Assembly: GCA_013330925.1 (NCBI GenBank)
Contig: DUHJ01000235.1
Span: forward strand, 1 to 22,224
Length of the DNA: 22,224 nt
Origin: Candidatus Poseidoniaceae archaeon
GTDB taxonomy: Archaea > Thermoplasmatota > Poseidoniia > Poseidoniales > Poseidoniaceae
Reading direction: 5' to 3'
Below the pieces are notes generated by a model, which did no database searches, had not been told where the DNA came from, and was given only the letters and a program-made list of their open reading frames with translations. Each line of letters opens with the position of its first letter. Within the stretch, counting starts at the first letter, position 1. Positions 1-6,964 of this stretch are shown one piece after another. A program made the position numbers and the translations under genes.

Positions 1-240
1 TGCATTCAATGCACCGATTTGGCGGTGGCGGCAACGGCGTGGTCCAACGAAGCGCGCCGGTGCGTGCTGGTCCACCTCGACGACGATGCAGGGCGCCAAT
101 TGACCGTCACGCACCCCTTCCTCGCTCATCTTGACGTGCTTCCGGCCGTGGTTCCAATGCTCGATGGAGCGCCGCTCGAGGTGCTTCATGGGCATGGGGT
201 GGACGTGCTTGTTCGCGCTTGGTCACGGATGGAGGCATGA
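1..240 (+). CDS. 3' end of an unrecognised protein gene (partial)
   Basis: The frame is open from the left edge to a TGA at 238-240, giving about 79 C-terminal residues. A TTG at 19 is available as a start, but the frame stays open upstream of it, so this is more likely the tail of a longer gene. Codon use (C/G-rich third positions, GAC/CTC/GTC) resembles the real genes nearby. The visible part is soluble, with several His, Asp and Val residues and no motif I recognise. The stop lies 1 nt before the ATG of the next gene, and a GGAGG at 231-235 sits inside this reading frame, so the two genes are probably co-transcribed and translationally coupled. Function unknown. Confidence 0.55.
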   Translation, partial: CIQCTDLAVAATAWSNEARRCVLVHLDDDAGRQLTVTHPFLAHLDVLPAVVPMLDGAPLEVLHGHGVDVLVRAWSRMEA

Positions 241-241
241 G

Positions 242-1093
242 ATGCTGACCGCCGTGCTGTTGTCCGCGGTCCTTTCAGCCGTCGTCGCCATCGCCGTTAC
301 GCTGGTCATCGAGCGCTGGGGCGGCCGCATTGGAGGTGTGGTGGGCACCATCCCGACGACCATCGTTCCTGCAGGCATTGGACTTGCCCTCGCCTCCGAT
401 GCCGATGCTTTGCCGGCTAGCCTTGCCGTGGTGCCCTATGGGATGTTGATCAACGGGTGCTTCCTGCTCGTCTACGTGCTCCTTCCACCACGCTTGTCGC
501 ACCAAGGCGGTGGAGCGCTCGCGCTCACCACCGTCTCGGCCCTGGTGGTCTGGGGCGCTTTTGGCGCCTTAGTGATGCTTTCGCTCGATTCGATTCTCGG
601 CCGAATTGAACCCATGCCTGTCGCGCTGATCGGTACGGTGGCCCTCGGTGCGATGGGGGTCATGATTGCCCGTGGCCCTCGACCCGCACCCACCGGTCAT
701 CGGAGCCCGGGACGGATGGAAATCATGGCCCGCGGGGGTGCGGCAGCCTTGGCCATCGGCCTGGCCGTGTACCTCTCAAGCCTCGGCATGCCCTTGTTGG
801 CAGGATTGTCTTCCGTCTTCCCTGCCATTTTCATGACCACCATGGTGGGATTGTGGCTGTCCCAAGGTCCGGACGTTCCCCTCGGTGCAGCGGGTCCGAT
901 GCTCCTGGGTTCGACCAGCGTGGCGGTGTATGCCTGCCTCGCCATGTGGTCCCTGCCGACCCTTGGCGTGTGGTGGGGGTCGGCCGTCGCGTGGACCCTT
1001 TCCGTGGCGGTGTGGACTTTGCCGTGCTCGTGGTGGGTCATGCGGTCGGATTCAACGCCCGTTCCCACAGAGCAGGCTCCGGCACACCGGTGA
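242..1093 (+). CDS. Polytopic membrane protein of unknown function
   Basis: 284 residues. The ATG at 242 is chosen because GGAGG lies 6 nt upstream, the preceding gene ends 1 nt before it, and the product then starts directly in a hydrophobic helix (MLTAVLLSAVLSAVV). About eight to nine hydrophobic segments cover almost the whole chain, so it is an integral membrane protein with little soluble domain. Two Gly/Pro-rich re-entrant-looking stretches recur, one near residues 30-50 (GGVVGTIPTTIVPAG) and one near 190-210 (GLSSVFPAIFMTTMVG), which hints at an internal duplication as in small transporters. The extreme C-terminus is hydrophilic. I do not recognise the family. The last 56 bp overlap the convergent gene on the other strand. 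Confidence 0.8.
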   Translation: MLTAVLLSAVLSAVVAIAVTLVIERWGGRIGGVVGTIPTTIVPAGIGLALASDADALPASLAVVPYGMLINGCFLLVYVLLPPRLSHQGGGALALTTVSALVVWGAFGALVMLSLDSILGRIEPMPVALIGTVALGAMGVMIARGPRPAPTGHRSPGRMEIMARGGAAALAIGLAVYLSSLGMPLLAGLSSVFPAIFMTTMVGLWLSQGPDVPLGAAGPMLLGSTSVAVYACLAMWSLPTLGVWWGSAVAWTLSVAVWTLPCSWWVMRSDSTPVPTEQAPAHR

Positions 1094-1334
1094 CCCGGAG
1101 TTCGACCGATTGGACGCCGCGGATGGACAACAACGCGTCGCGGAGGGCCTCAAGGTCGTAGAGGCAACATGGGCAATGCGGGCGTGATGGACGCACGGTC
1201 AGTCGGCACTGCCCCTCTTCTCCTAGGTCGATTTGTTCGACGCGTTCAACGAAGGGGGCCCCACCGTGCGGGTCCTGCCACGCGCGCAAGCGCTTGGCCA
1301 AACGCTGCTGGAGCGCCCGTTGCCGGGCGCTCAT
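1038..1334 (-). CDS. Small MIP18/DUF59 (PaaD-like) protein
   Basis: 98 residues. The ATG overlaps the xseB stop as ATGA, so it is probably translated by coupling as the last gene of the operon. The central pattern (LTVRPSRPHCPCC at 45-57, then a helix, then GVQSVELRV near 73-81 and a late Trp at 90) resembles the MIP18/PaaD fold of metal-sulfur cluster assembly proteins, which have T-x-(x)-CP, an amphipathic helix, GV-x-x-V-x-V and a Pro/Trp region. The usual single Cys region is HCPCC here, with Cys54, 56 and 57. The family link rests on pattern only, and an orphan small protein is the alternative. Its 3' end overlaps the convergent membrane gene by 56 bp. Confidence 0.7.
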   Translation of the reverse strand: MSARQRALQQRLAKRLRAWQDPHGGAPFVERVEQIDLGEEGQCRLTVRPSRPHCPCCLYDLEALRDALLSIRGVQSVELRVTGVPEPALWERALNPTA

Positions 1335-1552
1335 GCCTCAGGCTCCTCAAGCTCTGCTTCCGCATCGTTCAAGCGAAGGCGTTTCAGTTGCCCCTCGGCT
1401 TCATCGAGGTGGGATTGGCACGTCTTCAGCAAGGCGGTCCCCTCCTCAAACATCCGGACCGTGGCCTCGAGATCGGTGCCGCCGCGTTCAAGTTCCGCAA
1501 CAATGGTTTCCAAGCGCTGCAAGGCTTCACTGTAACTCTGGGTTTCGCTCAT
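1331..1552 (-). CDS. xseB: Exodeoxyribonuclease VII small subunit (XseB)
   Basis: 73 residues, close to the usual 70-80 for XseB. The product carries the family pattern: an N-terminal helix with YSEALQRLETIVAELERG, then D-L-E-x-x-x-x-x-F-E-E-G and LLKTCQSHLDEAE, all amphipathic coiled-coil helices. Known role: several XseB copies bind each XseA to form ExoVII, which degrades single-stranded DNA from both ends. The ATG at 1552 is preferred because an AGGA lies 10 nt upstream. A GTG at 1561, overlapping the xseA stop as GTGA, would add three residues. The gene's own stop overlaps the next ATG (ATGA). Confidence 0.93.
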   Translation of the reverse strand: MSETQSYSEALQRLETIVAELERGGTDLEATVRMFEEGTALLKTCQSHLDEAEGQLKRLRLNDAEAELEEPEA

Positions 1553-1557
1553 GTCGT

Positions 1558-2895
1558 TCACGTCCTGTGCACGTCCTCAACGGCGGTCTTCACCGTACCG
1601 TCAACGAGGTGGACCAAGAGACCATCGCCCACGGCGAGGTCCTTCACCGACCCGACGACACCGCCACCGGGTTGCTGGAGCATGCCGTATCCTCGCTCAA
1701 GCACGTTTCGAGGGTCGGTGGTGCGGAGCGCCGCTTCAAGGCCCGCCAATTTCGCACGCTCGGAACCGACGTGACGTGCTGCGGCACGCTGCAGCGCATG
1801 CCCGTGTTCCGAAAGGCGTCGGGCAGCCACGTTGAGGCGAGCATCGACCGTGGCATCGAGACGCGAACGAAGGTCGGAAACCTCGCCTCGTGCGCGGGCC
1901 AAGCCCGCCACAGGAGCCCCGGCCAAACGGTGTCGAAGGAGGCGGTGATGTTGGCGTACCTCGCCCAAACGTCGGGCTGCGGCCGCTTCGAGACGGAGCA
2001 CAAGGTCGTCGTGGTGCTGCTCAAGGTCGAGGCGAACAGGCACCACGCGTTCTGCGGCGTCCGAGGGCGTTGATGCACGCACGTCGGCCACAAGATCGCT
2101 GACCAACACGTCGGATTCATGCCCAACCGCAGAGACAACGGGCACGGGCATGCTGACGATGGACCGGGCCACCCGTTCCAGGTTGAAGGCCCAGAGGTCT
2201 TCTGTTGAACCACCGCCGCGCCCAACGATGATCACGTCCACGGGGGACACGCCATGGGCCAAGGCTCGAGCGGGGTCGGCCAGCCCGGCTGCGACCCGGA
2301 GTCCGCGAGCGATCTCTTCGGCTGCTTTGTCGCCCTGCACCAACACACCGATCACGGTCCGTCTCAGGCCTGGCCATCGATCCTCGGTCAGGCGCAACAC
2401 GTCGGCTTCTGCTGCAGAACCCGCTCCGATGACGATGGCGACGTGCCGAGGGATGGCCGGAAGTGCCTTTCGTGGCCGATCGAGGACGCCCTCGGCCTTC
2501 AGCGCGGCCACCAATTTCCTTCGTTCGGCTTCAAGTTCGCCGATGTTGTCAACGGCATGGATGGAGGTCACTTGGAGTTGGAGCTGGCCACGCGCGGGGT
2601 AGAGGTCCACGCTACCGATGATCACGACCTCAGCGCCTTCTTCAAAGTCCGTCGTTGGGGCCCGACTCGACCACATCACGGCGTCCATGGAAGCGTCGTC
2701 GTCACGAAGCGTGAGGTAGACATGGCCAGATCTGGCCCTGCTCCACCGGGCGATTTCCCCTCGGAGCATCTGGTGCTGCAAAGTCGGCTCTTCGTTGAGA
2801 AGGCGCCGCAAACCGAGGACAAAGCGGCCCACGGGAAGTGCGCTTCCGAGCACCTCGGGCGTGAGCATGTTGGCACAGGTTCGTCGGGCGTTCAT
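1558..2895 (-). CDS. xseA: Exodeoxyribonuclease VII large subunit (XseA)
   Basis: 445 residues, the normal family length. Residues about 40-115 form the N-terminal OB fold (LRGEIARWSRARSGHVYLTL). The catalytic half holds the family signatures GRGGGSTEDLWAFN (225-238) and SAVGHESDVLVSDLVADVR (about 256-273). A long Arg/Ala/Leu-rich coiled-coil stalk that binds XseB follows, then the C-terminal NVLERGYGML motif. It is the nuclease subunit acting on single-stranded DNA in repair and recombination. The ATG at 2895 is chosen because it overlaps the stop of the 57-aa gene as TGATG; a TTG one codon earlier is less likely. ExoVII is typical of bacteria and patchy in archaea, so transfer into this lineage is likely. 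Forms one operon with xseB. Confidence 0.95.
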   Translation of the reverse strand: MNARRTCANMLTPEVLGSALPVGRFVLGLRRLLNEEPTLQHQMLRGEIARWSRARSGHVYLTLRDDDASMDAVMWSSRAPTTDFEEGAEVVIIGSVDLYPARGQLQLQVTSIHAVDNIGELEAERRKLVAALKAEGVLDRPRKALPAIPRHVAIVIGAGSAAEADVLRLTEDRWPGLRRTVIGVLVQGDKAAEEIARGLRVAAGLADPARALAHGVSPVDVIIVGRGGGSTEDLWAFNLERVARSIVSMPVPVVSAVGHESDVLVSDLVADVRASTPSDAAERVVPVRLDLEQHHDDLVLRLEAAAARRLGEVRQHHRLLRHRLAGAPVAGLARARGEVSDLRSRLDATVDARLNVAARRLSEHGHALQRAAARHVGSERAKLAGLEAALRTTDPRNVLERGYGMLQQPGGGVVGSVKDLAVGDGLLVHLVDGTVKTAVEDVHRT

Positions 2896-3068
2896 CAACG
2901 CATGGGGTCATCGCCCTTCTCGTTCGGACGATGCTCTGCCGTACGCAGGTGGCGTGCCTCGACTTCCTCCAACTTGAGGCGGACCTTCCTCCGAAGGGCC
3001 CAGACGATCAGGGCGACGATGAGCACGTTCACGACGAGGAGAAGGGTTTCTTCGATGCCCCACGCCAT
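2895..3068 (-). CDS. 57-residue single-pass membrane protein, unknown
   Basis: A short gene filling the gap between the ferredoxin gene and xseA. Translation from the ATG at 3068 gives an N-terminal MAWGIEET, one hydrophobic helix (about residues 9-24, LLLVVNVLIVALIVWA), then a strongly charged tail rich in Arg, Lys, Glu and Asp that ends ...GDDPMR. A GAGGTGA Shine-Dalgarno site lies 4 nt upstream and is partly formed by the ferredoxin stop codon. The gene ends in TGATG, sharing one base with the xseA start. Positive charges just after the helix suggest the tail is cytoplasmic. Tight packing on both sides supports a real gene. I recognise no family. Confidence 0.75.
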   Translation of the reverse strand: MAWGIEETLLLVVNVLIVALIVWALRRKVRLKLEEVEARHLRTAEHRPNEKGDDPMR

Positions 3069-3077
3069 CACATCACC

Positions 3078-3368
3078 TCAGATGGGGGGGCGGATCTCTA
3101 TGTCCACGTCTCCGGTTGGCCGCAAGATGCACCCGAGCCTGGCGCCTTCGTCCACGAGGAAGTCGTCCAAGCCGGGAGGGAGGGTTTCGGGCACGTCCAC
3201 CCTGCCGTTCAGCAAGGTCACCATGCACGATCCACACGTCCCCGAGGTGCAGTTTGTCGGAAGGGACAATCCCGCCTCAAGGGCGTGCTCGACCAAGGTC
3301 TGTTCCTCTTTGGTTGGCGTTTGGCCAAGCAATGTCGCTCCGCGGAAAAAGCGGACCAAGTGACCCAT
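3078..3368 (-). CDS. 2Fe-2S ferredoxin (plant/adrenodoxin-type fold)
   Basis: 96 residues, a complete single-domain ferredoxin. Cys40, Cys45 and Cys48 form the C-x4-C-x2-C loop (NCTSGTCGSCMV), and Cys80 (LGCILRP) is the fourth ligand, as expected for a [2Fe-2S] cluster in the fer2 family. It is a soluble one-electron carrier; the partner is not evident, since no reductase or oxygenase is adjacent. GAGGTG lies upstream of the ATG, and the upstream gene's TGA forms part of it, leaving a 9-nt spacer. The downstream 57-aa membrane protein has an equally short spacer, so the two may work together, but that is inference. Confidence 0.93.
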   Translation of the reverse strand: MGHLVRFFRGATLLGQTPTKEEQTLVEHALEAGLSLPTNCTSGTCGSCMVTLLNGRVDVPETLPPGLDDFLVDEGARLGCILRPTGDVDIEIRPPI

Positions 3369-3377
3369 GTGGGCACC

Positions 3378-4466
3378 TCAGCGGTCCTTGAACCGCGTCC
3401 AGCGGCCGGTTTGCTTGTTGAAGTACAAGCCTGCCTTCTTCATCCACTTGTTGAATTTCGTTGCACCGGCGCCGGTACGGAGGATGAAGTCCTCACGGTC
3501 CTCTTGCGCCTGGATGTAGCCCTTGGCCGCGATGGTCTGGTCGATCCAATCGTTGATGTCCATCAGGCCACCGACCAGCGTGCTTGATTCGACCTGTGCG
3601 GTCATGGCGTCGGCAGAAGCGTTCGTGGATTCAAGGTCGGCTTCGATGAGTCGGTTGACGCTCTCCAGGTCCATTCGAGCAGGCTTGGGAGGAACCGGGT
3701 TTCGAGGTCGGCTGTTCTCCTCCACGGTGATGCGGCCCGCACCGTCGAGGCGTGCCATCACGTTGATGATCAGTTCCGGTTGGAAACTCGTTTCGCAATC
3801 CCAGCACATGAGGGCGTATTCCTCTGGGCGGTCCTCGTCGCGGGATTGACGGGGATCCATCTCTTCCCCGCATTCGGGGCAAGCATGCATCACGAGGGTG
3901 GGCACGTGCTTCCGTCGGTAATCGACGATGTCCTGAGGCGTGCCGTCGAGTTCCAGCAATTCGTGATCACGGGCGGCTTCAAGACCGCGCGTTTCCAATT
4001 GGTCGCGGATTTTGACTTTGAGATCGTCCTTGGTTTCGTCCTCGAGGTTGTCTTCGAGTTTGACGATCAGCTCGACGGTTTTGCCCAAACGGTTCATCAC
4101 GAGTTTTTGGGAACGGAAGGATTCCACTTTGGCAATTTTGAGCCGTTCCTTTTGTTCGGCCAGTTCGGCCAGCACGTCACGACGCTCACGTTGGAAGCGA
4201 ATCTCCTCGATCTTGCTTTCCTGCTTGCGTTCCGGCGCGAGGACCTTCGACAAGAAGCGCTCCTTGCCGTGAGATTGGGGTCCTGCTTTGATGATCTCCA
4301 GCACACCGTCCGCGATGTCCGGTTTCAGCCCGTAGTTTTCGACCAGCATCGTCTGGTCGATTTTCTTCAGATCACCAATTTTCAGGCCGGCATCGGCCAA
4401 CTGCATGGATGTGGTCTCGTCGATGCCGCGGCGGAGCAGGGCAAGATAGGTGTCCTTCTTTGCCAT
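3378..4466 (-). CDS. Zinc-ribbon protein with coiled coil, unknown function
   Basis: 362 residues from the ATG at 4466, with GGAG 8 nt upstream; upstream in-frame codons are ignored because they run into the ksgA spacer. Residues 1-60 are small helices with repeated LALLRRGIDETTSMQLADAGL and GDLKKI-like patterns that suggest a helix-hairpin-helix or SAM-like nucleic-acid domain. Residues about 80-180 are highly charged and predicted coiled coil. Cys196, 199, 221 and 224 form a CPECG...CWDC zinc ribbon. The C-terminus (about 330-362, FNKWMKKAGLYFNKQTGRW) is basic and aromatic. This architecture suits a DNA- or RNA-binding protein. I know no named family. It lies 70 nt downstream of ksgA and 9 nt from the ferredoxin gene. 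Confidence 0.85.
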   Translation of the reverse strand: MAKKDTYLALLRRGIDETTSMQLADAGLKIGDLKKIDQTMLVENYGLKPDIADGVLEIIKAGPQSHGKERFLSKVLAPERKQESKIEEIRFQRERRDVLAELAEQKERLKIAKVESFRSQKLVMNRLGKTVELIVKLEDNLEDETKDDLKVKIRDQLETRGLEAARDHELLELDGTPQDIVDYRRKHVPTLVMHACPECGEEMDPRQSRDEDRPEEYALMCWDCETSFQPELIINVMARLDGAGRITVEENSRPRNPVPPKPARMDLESVNRLIEADLESTNASADAMTAQVESSTLVGGLMDINDWIDQTIAAKGYIQAQEDREDFILRTGAGATKFNKWMKKAGLYFNKQTGRWTRFKDR

Positions 4467-4536
4467 TCCAACCACTCCGCGCAGGCGATGCGTGAAGGCT
4501 CTCCCATGAAAAGGTGCCTTCTCAGATGCCTCTTTG

Positions 4537-5412
4537 TCATGAGGGGTCTTGAACCTCAGCCGCGGCCAGACGGCGGCAAAAATCACGCCATTCGGACACC
4601 GTCAGGTCCTCTGGTCGAAGGTCGAGCACCGGATCGTCGTCCATCGACGCCAAGGCCGCCTTCCATCGGGCGGCGTGCCATCCCGGCAGGCGGGACAACC
4701 GCCGGGGTGGTCGTCGGAGCGAGGTTCTCAATTTCCGACGACGGTGGTGGAAGGCCGCGTGGACCGTTTGACGGATGAGACGATGATCCACTTCGCTTGG
4801 GTGCTCGATGGGTCGGAGCACACAGACCCGTGACATCACCGCCGGCGGGGGTCGGAAGGAGCCAGGTGGAACGCGCCGTTCCATGCTGCTGGACCAACCA
4901 AGCGCGGTGCACACGCCAAGGCTTCCGCGGTCGGCCGGTGTGGCGATGGTCAACCGTTCCGCAAATTCTTCCTGGACGAGAACGACCACCACGTCTGGTG
5001 CGCCGTGACGCTGGCGGTGCTGCTCCAGTGCGCCGATGAGCGGCGAAGAAATCTGGTAAGGGATGTTTGACACCACCGCATCGATGCGTTCTGGCCACGC
5101 GACGGTCAAGGCGTCGCCTTCGTCAAGCGTCAGCGAGCCGTTGCTGAGTTCGGGAGTGAAGTTGGCCTGAAGATGCTCCACCGCAACGGGGTCGATTTCG
5201 ATGGCATGCACCACGGCACCTGCGCGAAGGAGGTGTTCGGTCAGCGTGCCGGGTCCGGGCCCAATCTCCAACACGGTGCGACCGCTCAAGTCGCCGGCCA
5301 ATTCGACGATGGCCTCGAGGTGGACCTCTTCGACGAGAAAATGCTGGCCCAAGTTTCGGTCGTTTGGCTGCAAGGCCTGCAATCGAGCGACTAGATCGGC
5401 CGCACGTCTCAT
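4537..5412 (-). CDS. ksgA: 16S rRNA dimethyladenosine transferase KsgA/Dim1
   Basis: 291 residues. NLGQHFL (20-26), SAM-binding motif I LEIGPGPGTLT (48-58), the acidic EID of motif II (72-74) and catalytic motif IV NIPY (116-119) are all present, followed by the C-terminal basic helical domain. Known role: dimethylation of two adjacent adenosines in the terminal hairpin of small-subunit rRNA during ribosome maturation, using S-adenosylmethionine. NIPY rather than NLPY is common in archaeal and eukaryotic members. The ATG overlaps the stop of the DUF655 gene as ATGA, a gene order conserved across archaea. Confidence 0.95.
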   Translation of the reverse strand: MRRAADLVARLQALQPNDRNLGQHFLVEEVHLEAIVELAGDLSGRTVLEIGPGPGTLTEHLLRAGAVVHAIEIDPVAVEHLQANFTPELSNGSLTLDEGDALTVAWPERIDAVVSNIPYQISSPLIGALEQHRQRHGAPDVVVVLVQEEFAERLTIATPADRGSLGVCTALGWSSSMERRVPPGSFRPPPAVMSRVCVLRPIEHPSEVDHRLIRQTVHAAFHHRRRKLRTSLRRPPRRLSRLPGWHAARWKAALASMDDDPVLDLRPEDLTVSEWRDFCRRLAAAEVQDPS

Positions 5413-6182
5413 GCCTTCACCGGCAAGAGCAACTCCACGAGCCGTGGTTGGAGGTTCCGGTCGAGGAGTTCCTCAGCAAAGCGATGGGCGAGAGCAGCGG
5501 CACCGTCGATGCCGCAGGTTTCGTTGAGCACTTCGAAGGTCGCGAATCCACCTTGTGCGCGGCGGGCCTCGGCCATTTCTTCGGCCTTCTTTGGGCCGAC
5601 GCCGTTGAGCAACTGGAAGGCGTGCGTCTTCAGGTTGATGGGTCCTGCGACGTCGTAGAATCCCTTCAGGAAATGTCCGGCCTGAGCCGTGATAAACTCG
5701 CTCAGGGCCAGGGGAAGTTGTTCGCGCGCGGCAGGCGAGAGGCGTTCCAACTTGGCCACGCCGAGAAGGCGCTCAACGACGGTTCGCTTGCTGCGGTCCT
5801 CGCCGATGTAGACGCGCTCACCGACGGCTTGGAATTCTGCGCCTTCGACCGTCGACACGCGACCCAAGGTACCGTCGTGTTCGGTCACGATCACGAGCAC
5901 GGCGTCGCCGAGGTCATGTTCGACCACGCGCGCCCACGTCGAAGCGCGAAGCGGGTGATCCTTGGGCAGACCTTGCGGCGCTCGGCTCCGTTGCTGCCGC
6001 CCACGACCGCCCCCGTCCTTTCGGGGTTGACGTTGAGGGCGGGGAGTGCGCTGCCGCGGCTCAGGCTTGGCAGCAGGCTGGGGTCGGCCGTACGCCGGTG
6101 CCTTCCAAGAGGTGGGCGAGGTGGTTTCCTTTTCACGTCGGTTCGGGATGTTGACCCGACGGTCTCGGCCGGGAGATGACAT
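5409..6182 (-). CDS. DUF655 family protein with helix-hairpin-helix
   Basis: 257 residues. Residues 1-75 are a disordered extension rich in Arg, Pro, Gly and Gln (many RxPxxR repeats), longer than in typical family members. Residues about 76-257 are the DUF655 core: a beta-rich OB-like start (VLVIVTEHDGTLGRV), then a helix-hairpin-helix (LLNGVGPKKAEEMAEAR, about 191-207). Both parts suggest RNA or DNA binding. The biochemical role is not established, but the gene is conserved between rpoF and ksgA in archaea. GAGGTGA precedes the ATG by 4 nt. The stop overlaps the ksgA start. Confidence 0.92.
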   Translation of the reverse strand: MSSPGRDRRVNIPNRREKETTSPTSWKAPAYGRPQPAAKPEPRQRTPRPQRQPRKDGGGRGRQQRSRAPQGLPKDHPLRASTWARVVEHDLGDAVLVIVTEHDGTLGRVSTVEGAEFQAVGERVYIGEDRSKRTVVERLLGVAKLERLSPAAREQLPLALSEFITAQAGHFLKGFYDVAGPINLKTHAFQLLNGVGPKKAEEMAEARRAQGGFATFEVLNETCGIDGAAALAHRFAEELLDRNLQPRLVELLLPVKA

Positions 6183-6203
6183 GGGTTCACCTCAACGGCG
6201 GAC

Positions 6204-6566
6204 TCACTCAAACCCGACGTGCTGGGCCACCAGTTCCAGGACTTGCTGCACGTCGCCGTCGGAGACGGAAATGCGGCGGCTGGCGGTGACGGCGCGAACG
6301 GCGTCTTCGGTGCTTGGGAGGAGTTCGGCAATCTTGGCCGCGAGGTCATCGTGGCCTTGGAACACGTCGATTTCGAGCACGGCGGCCAAGAGGTCTTGGT
6401 ACACCTTGGGGTTGGTCTTGTACCCCATGCGCTGCTCGCTGGCGGCCCACTCTGCGTGCTGGAGCGCGGCGGTCTGCTCGTAGGTGAGTTGCTTGCGGCG
6501 GCCTTCTGCATCGAGCAGCAGGTCGCGCACGGTGGCAAAGTCGGCGTAGGTTTCCTCGTCGCTCAT
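6204..6566 (-). CDS. rpoF: DNA-directed RNA polymerase subunit F (Rpb4)
   Basis: 120 residues, the normal size for archaeal Rpb4/RpoF. The all-helical pattern fits: an N-terminal acidic lead, then ATVRDLLLDAEGRRKQLTYEQTAALQHAEWA, then a C-terminal HRDC-like helical bundle ending in a helix over DGDVQQVLELVAQH. Known role: with RpoE (Rpb7) it forms the stalk of archaeal RNA polymerase that helps initiation and binds emerging RNA. Identification is by pattern plus its fixed place between rpl21e and DUF655. The spacer from L21e is TGA-GGTGAACCC-ATG, so the upstream stop codon forms part of the Shine-Dalgarno site. Confidence 0.92.
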   Translation of the reverse strand: MSDEETYADFATVRDLLLDAEGRRKQLTYEQTAALQHAEWAASEQRMGYKTNPKVYQDLLAAVLEIDVFQGHDDLAAKIAELLPSTEDAVRAVTASRRISVSDGDVQQVLELVAQHVGFE

Positions 6567-6575
6567 GGGTTCACC

Positions 6576-6866
6576 TCATTCAAGGGGGCGCAGGTGCTCG
6601 GGGCGAGCAATGACGGTCTTCTGCATGTTGCCGTCCTTGACCGCGACGATCCATGCAGCACCTTGACGGCGCTGGATGAAGCCGGTTCGGCCTTGGAATC
6701 GGCGGTGGGGCATGCCACGCTGTTCTCCACCGTCGAGAACGATGGCCACACGGTCGCCTTCGGCGTATTCGTGCATGGTGCGGGAGATGTTGATGCGAGA
6801 TCGCTCACTTCGACGGCGGCGAAGGATGCTGCGGGTACCGACACGGAGGCCATGTGAGCGCTTCAT
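6576..6866 (-). CDS. rpl21e: 50S ribosomal protein L21e
   Basis: 96 residues from the ATG at 6866, typical for archaeal L21e. The N-terminus MKRSHGLRVGTRSILRR, the GDRVAIVLDGGEQRGMPHRRFQGRTG core and the TVIARPEHLRPLE end match the family (Gly-Met-Pro-His-x-x-(F/Y)-x-Gly-x-T-Gly). It is a component of the large ribosomal subunit. AGGA lies 10 nt upstream. The in-frame region upstream of this ATG is GC-rich and not family-like, so it is left out. A TATA-like element about 70 bp upstream may start an rpl21e-rpoF-DUF655-ksgA transcript. Confidence 0.95.
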   Translation of the reverse strand: MKRSHGLRVGTRSILRRRRSERSRINISRTMHEYAEGDRVAIVLDGGEQRGMPHRRFQGRTGFIQRRQGAAWIVAVKDGNMQKTVIARPEHLRPLE

Positions 6867-6934
6867 GATCTTCAATTCCTGCCCGTGGTGAAGAGCGTCA
6901 TCGCCTTCTGGGCATCTCGCCGACCATCGTGGGT

Positions 6935-6942
6935 CATTTAAG
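6935..6942 (-). promoter_or_regulatory. Possible TATA box for the rpl21e operon
   Basis: The 98-bp gap between the pus10 stop and the rpl21e start contains one A/T cluster, reading CTTAAATG on the minus strand. Transcription starting about 26 bp downstream would give a leader of roughly 45 nt that includes the AGGA. Surrounding DNA is GC-rich. Weak on its own. Confidence 0.35.
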
Positions 6943-6964
6943 CGCAGCGGAGGGTGGAACGCCC

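Noticed and set aside
4494..4521. GAAGGC-N16-GCCTTC inverted repeat between ksgA and the zinc-ribbon gene
   Set aside because: Only a 6-bp stem with a long loop in GC-rich DNA and no T-tract; not distinguishable from chance.
3780..4778. 332-residue plus-strand open frame
   Set aside because: Antisense to the zinc-ribbon gene and ksgA, both of which have clear motifs and start signals; no family pattern in this frame.
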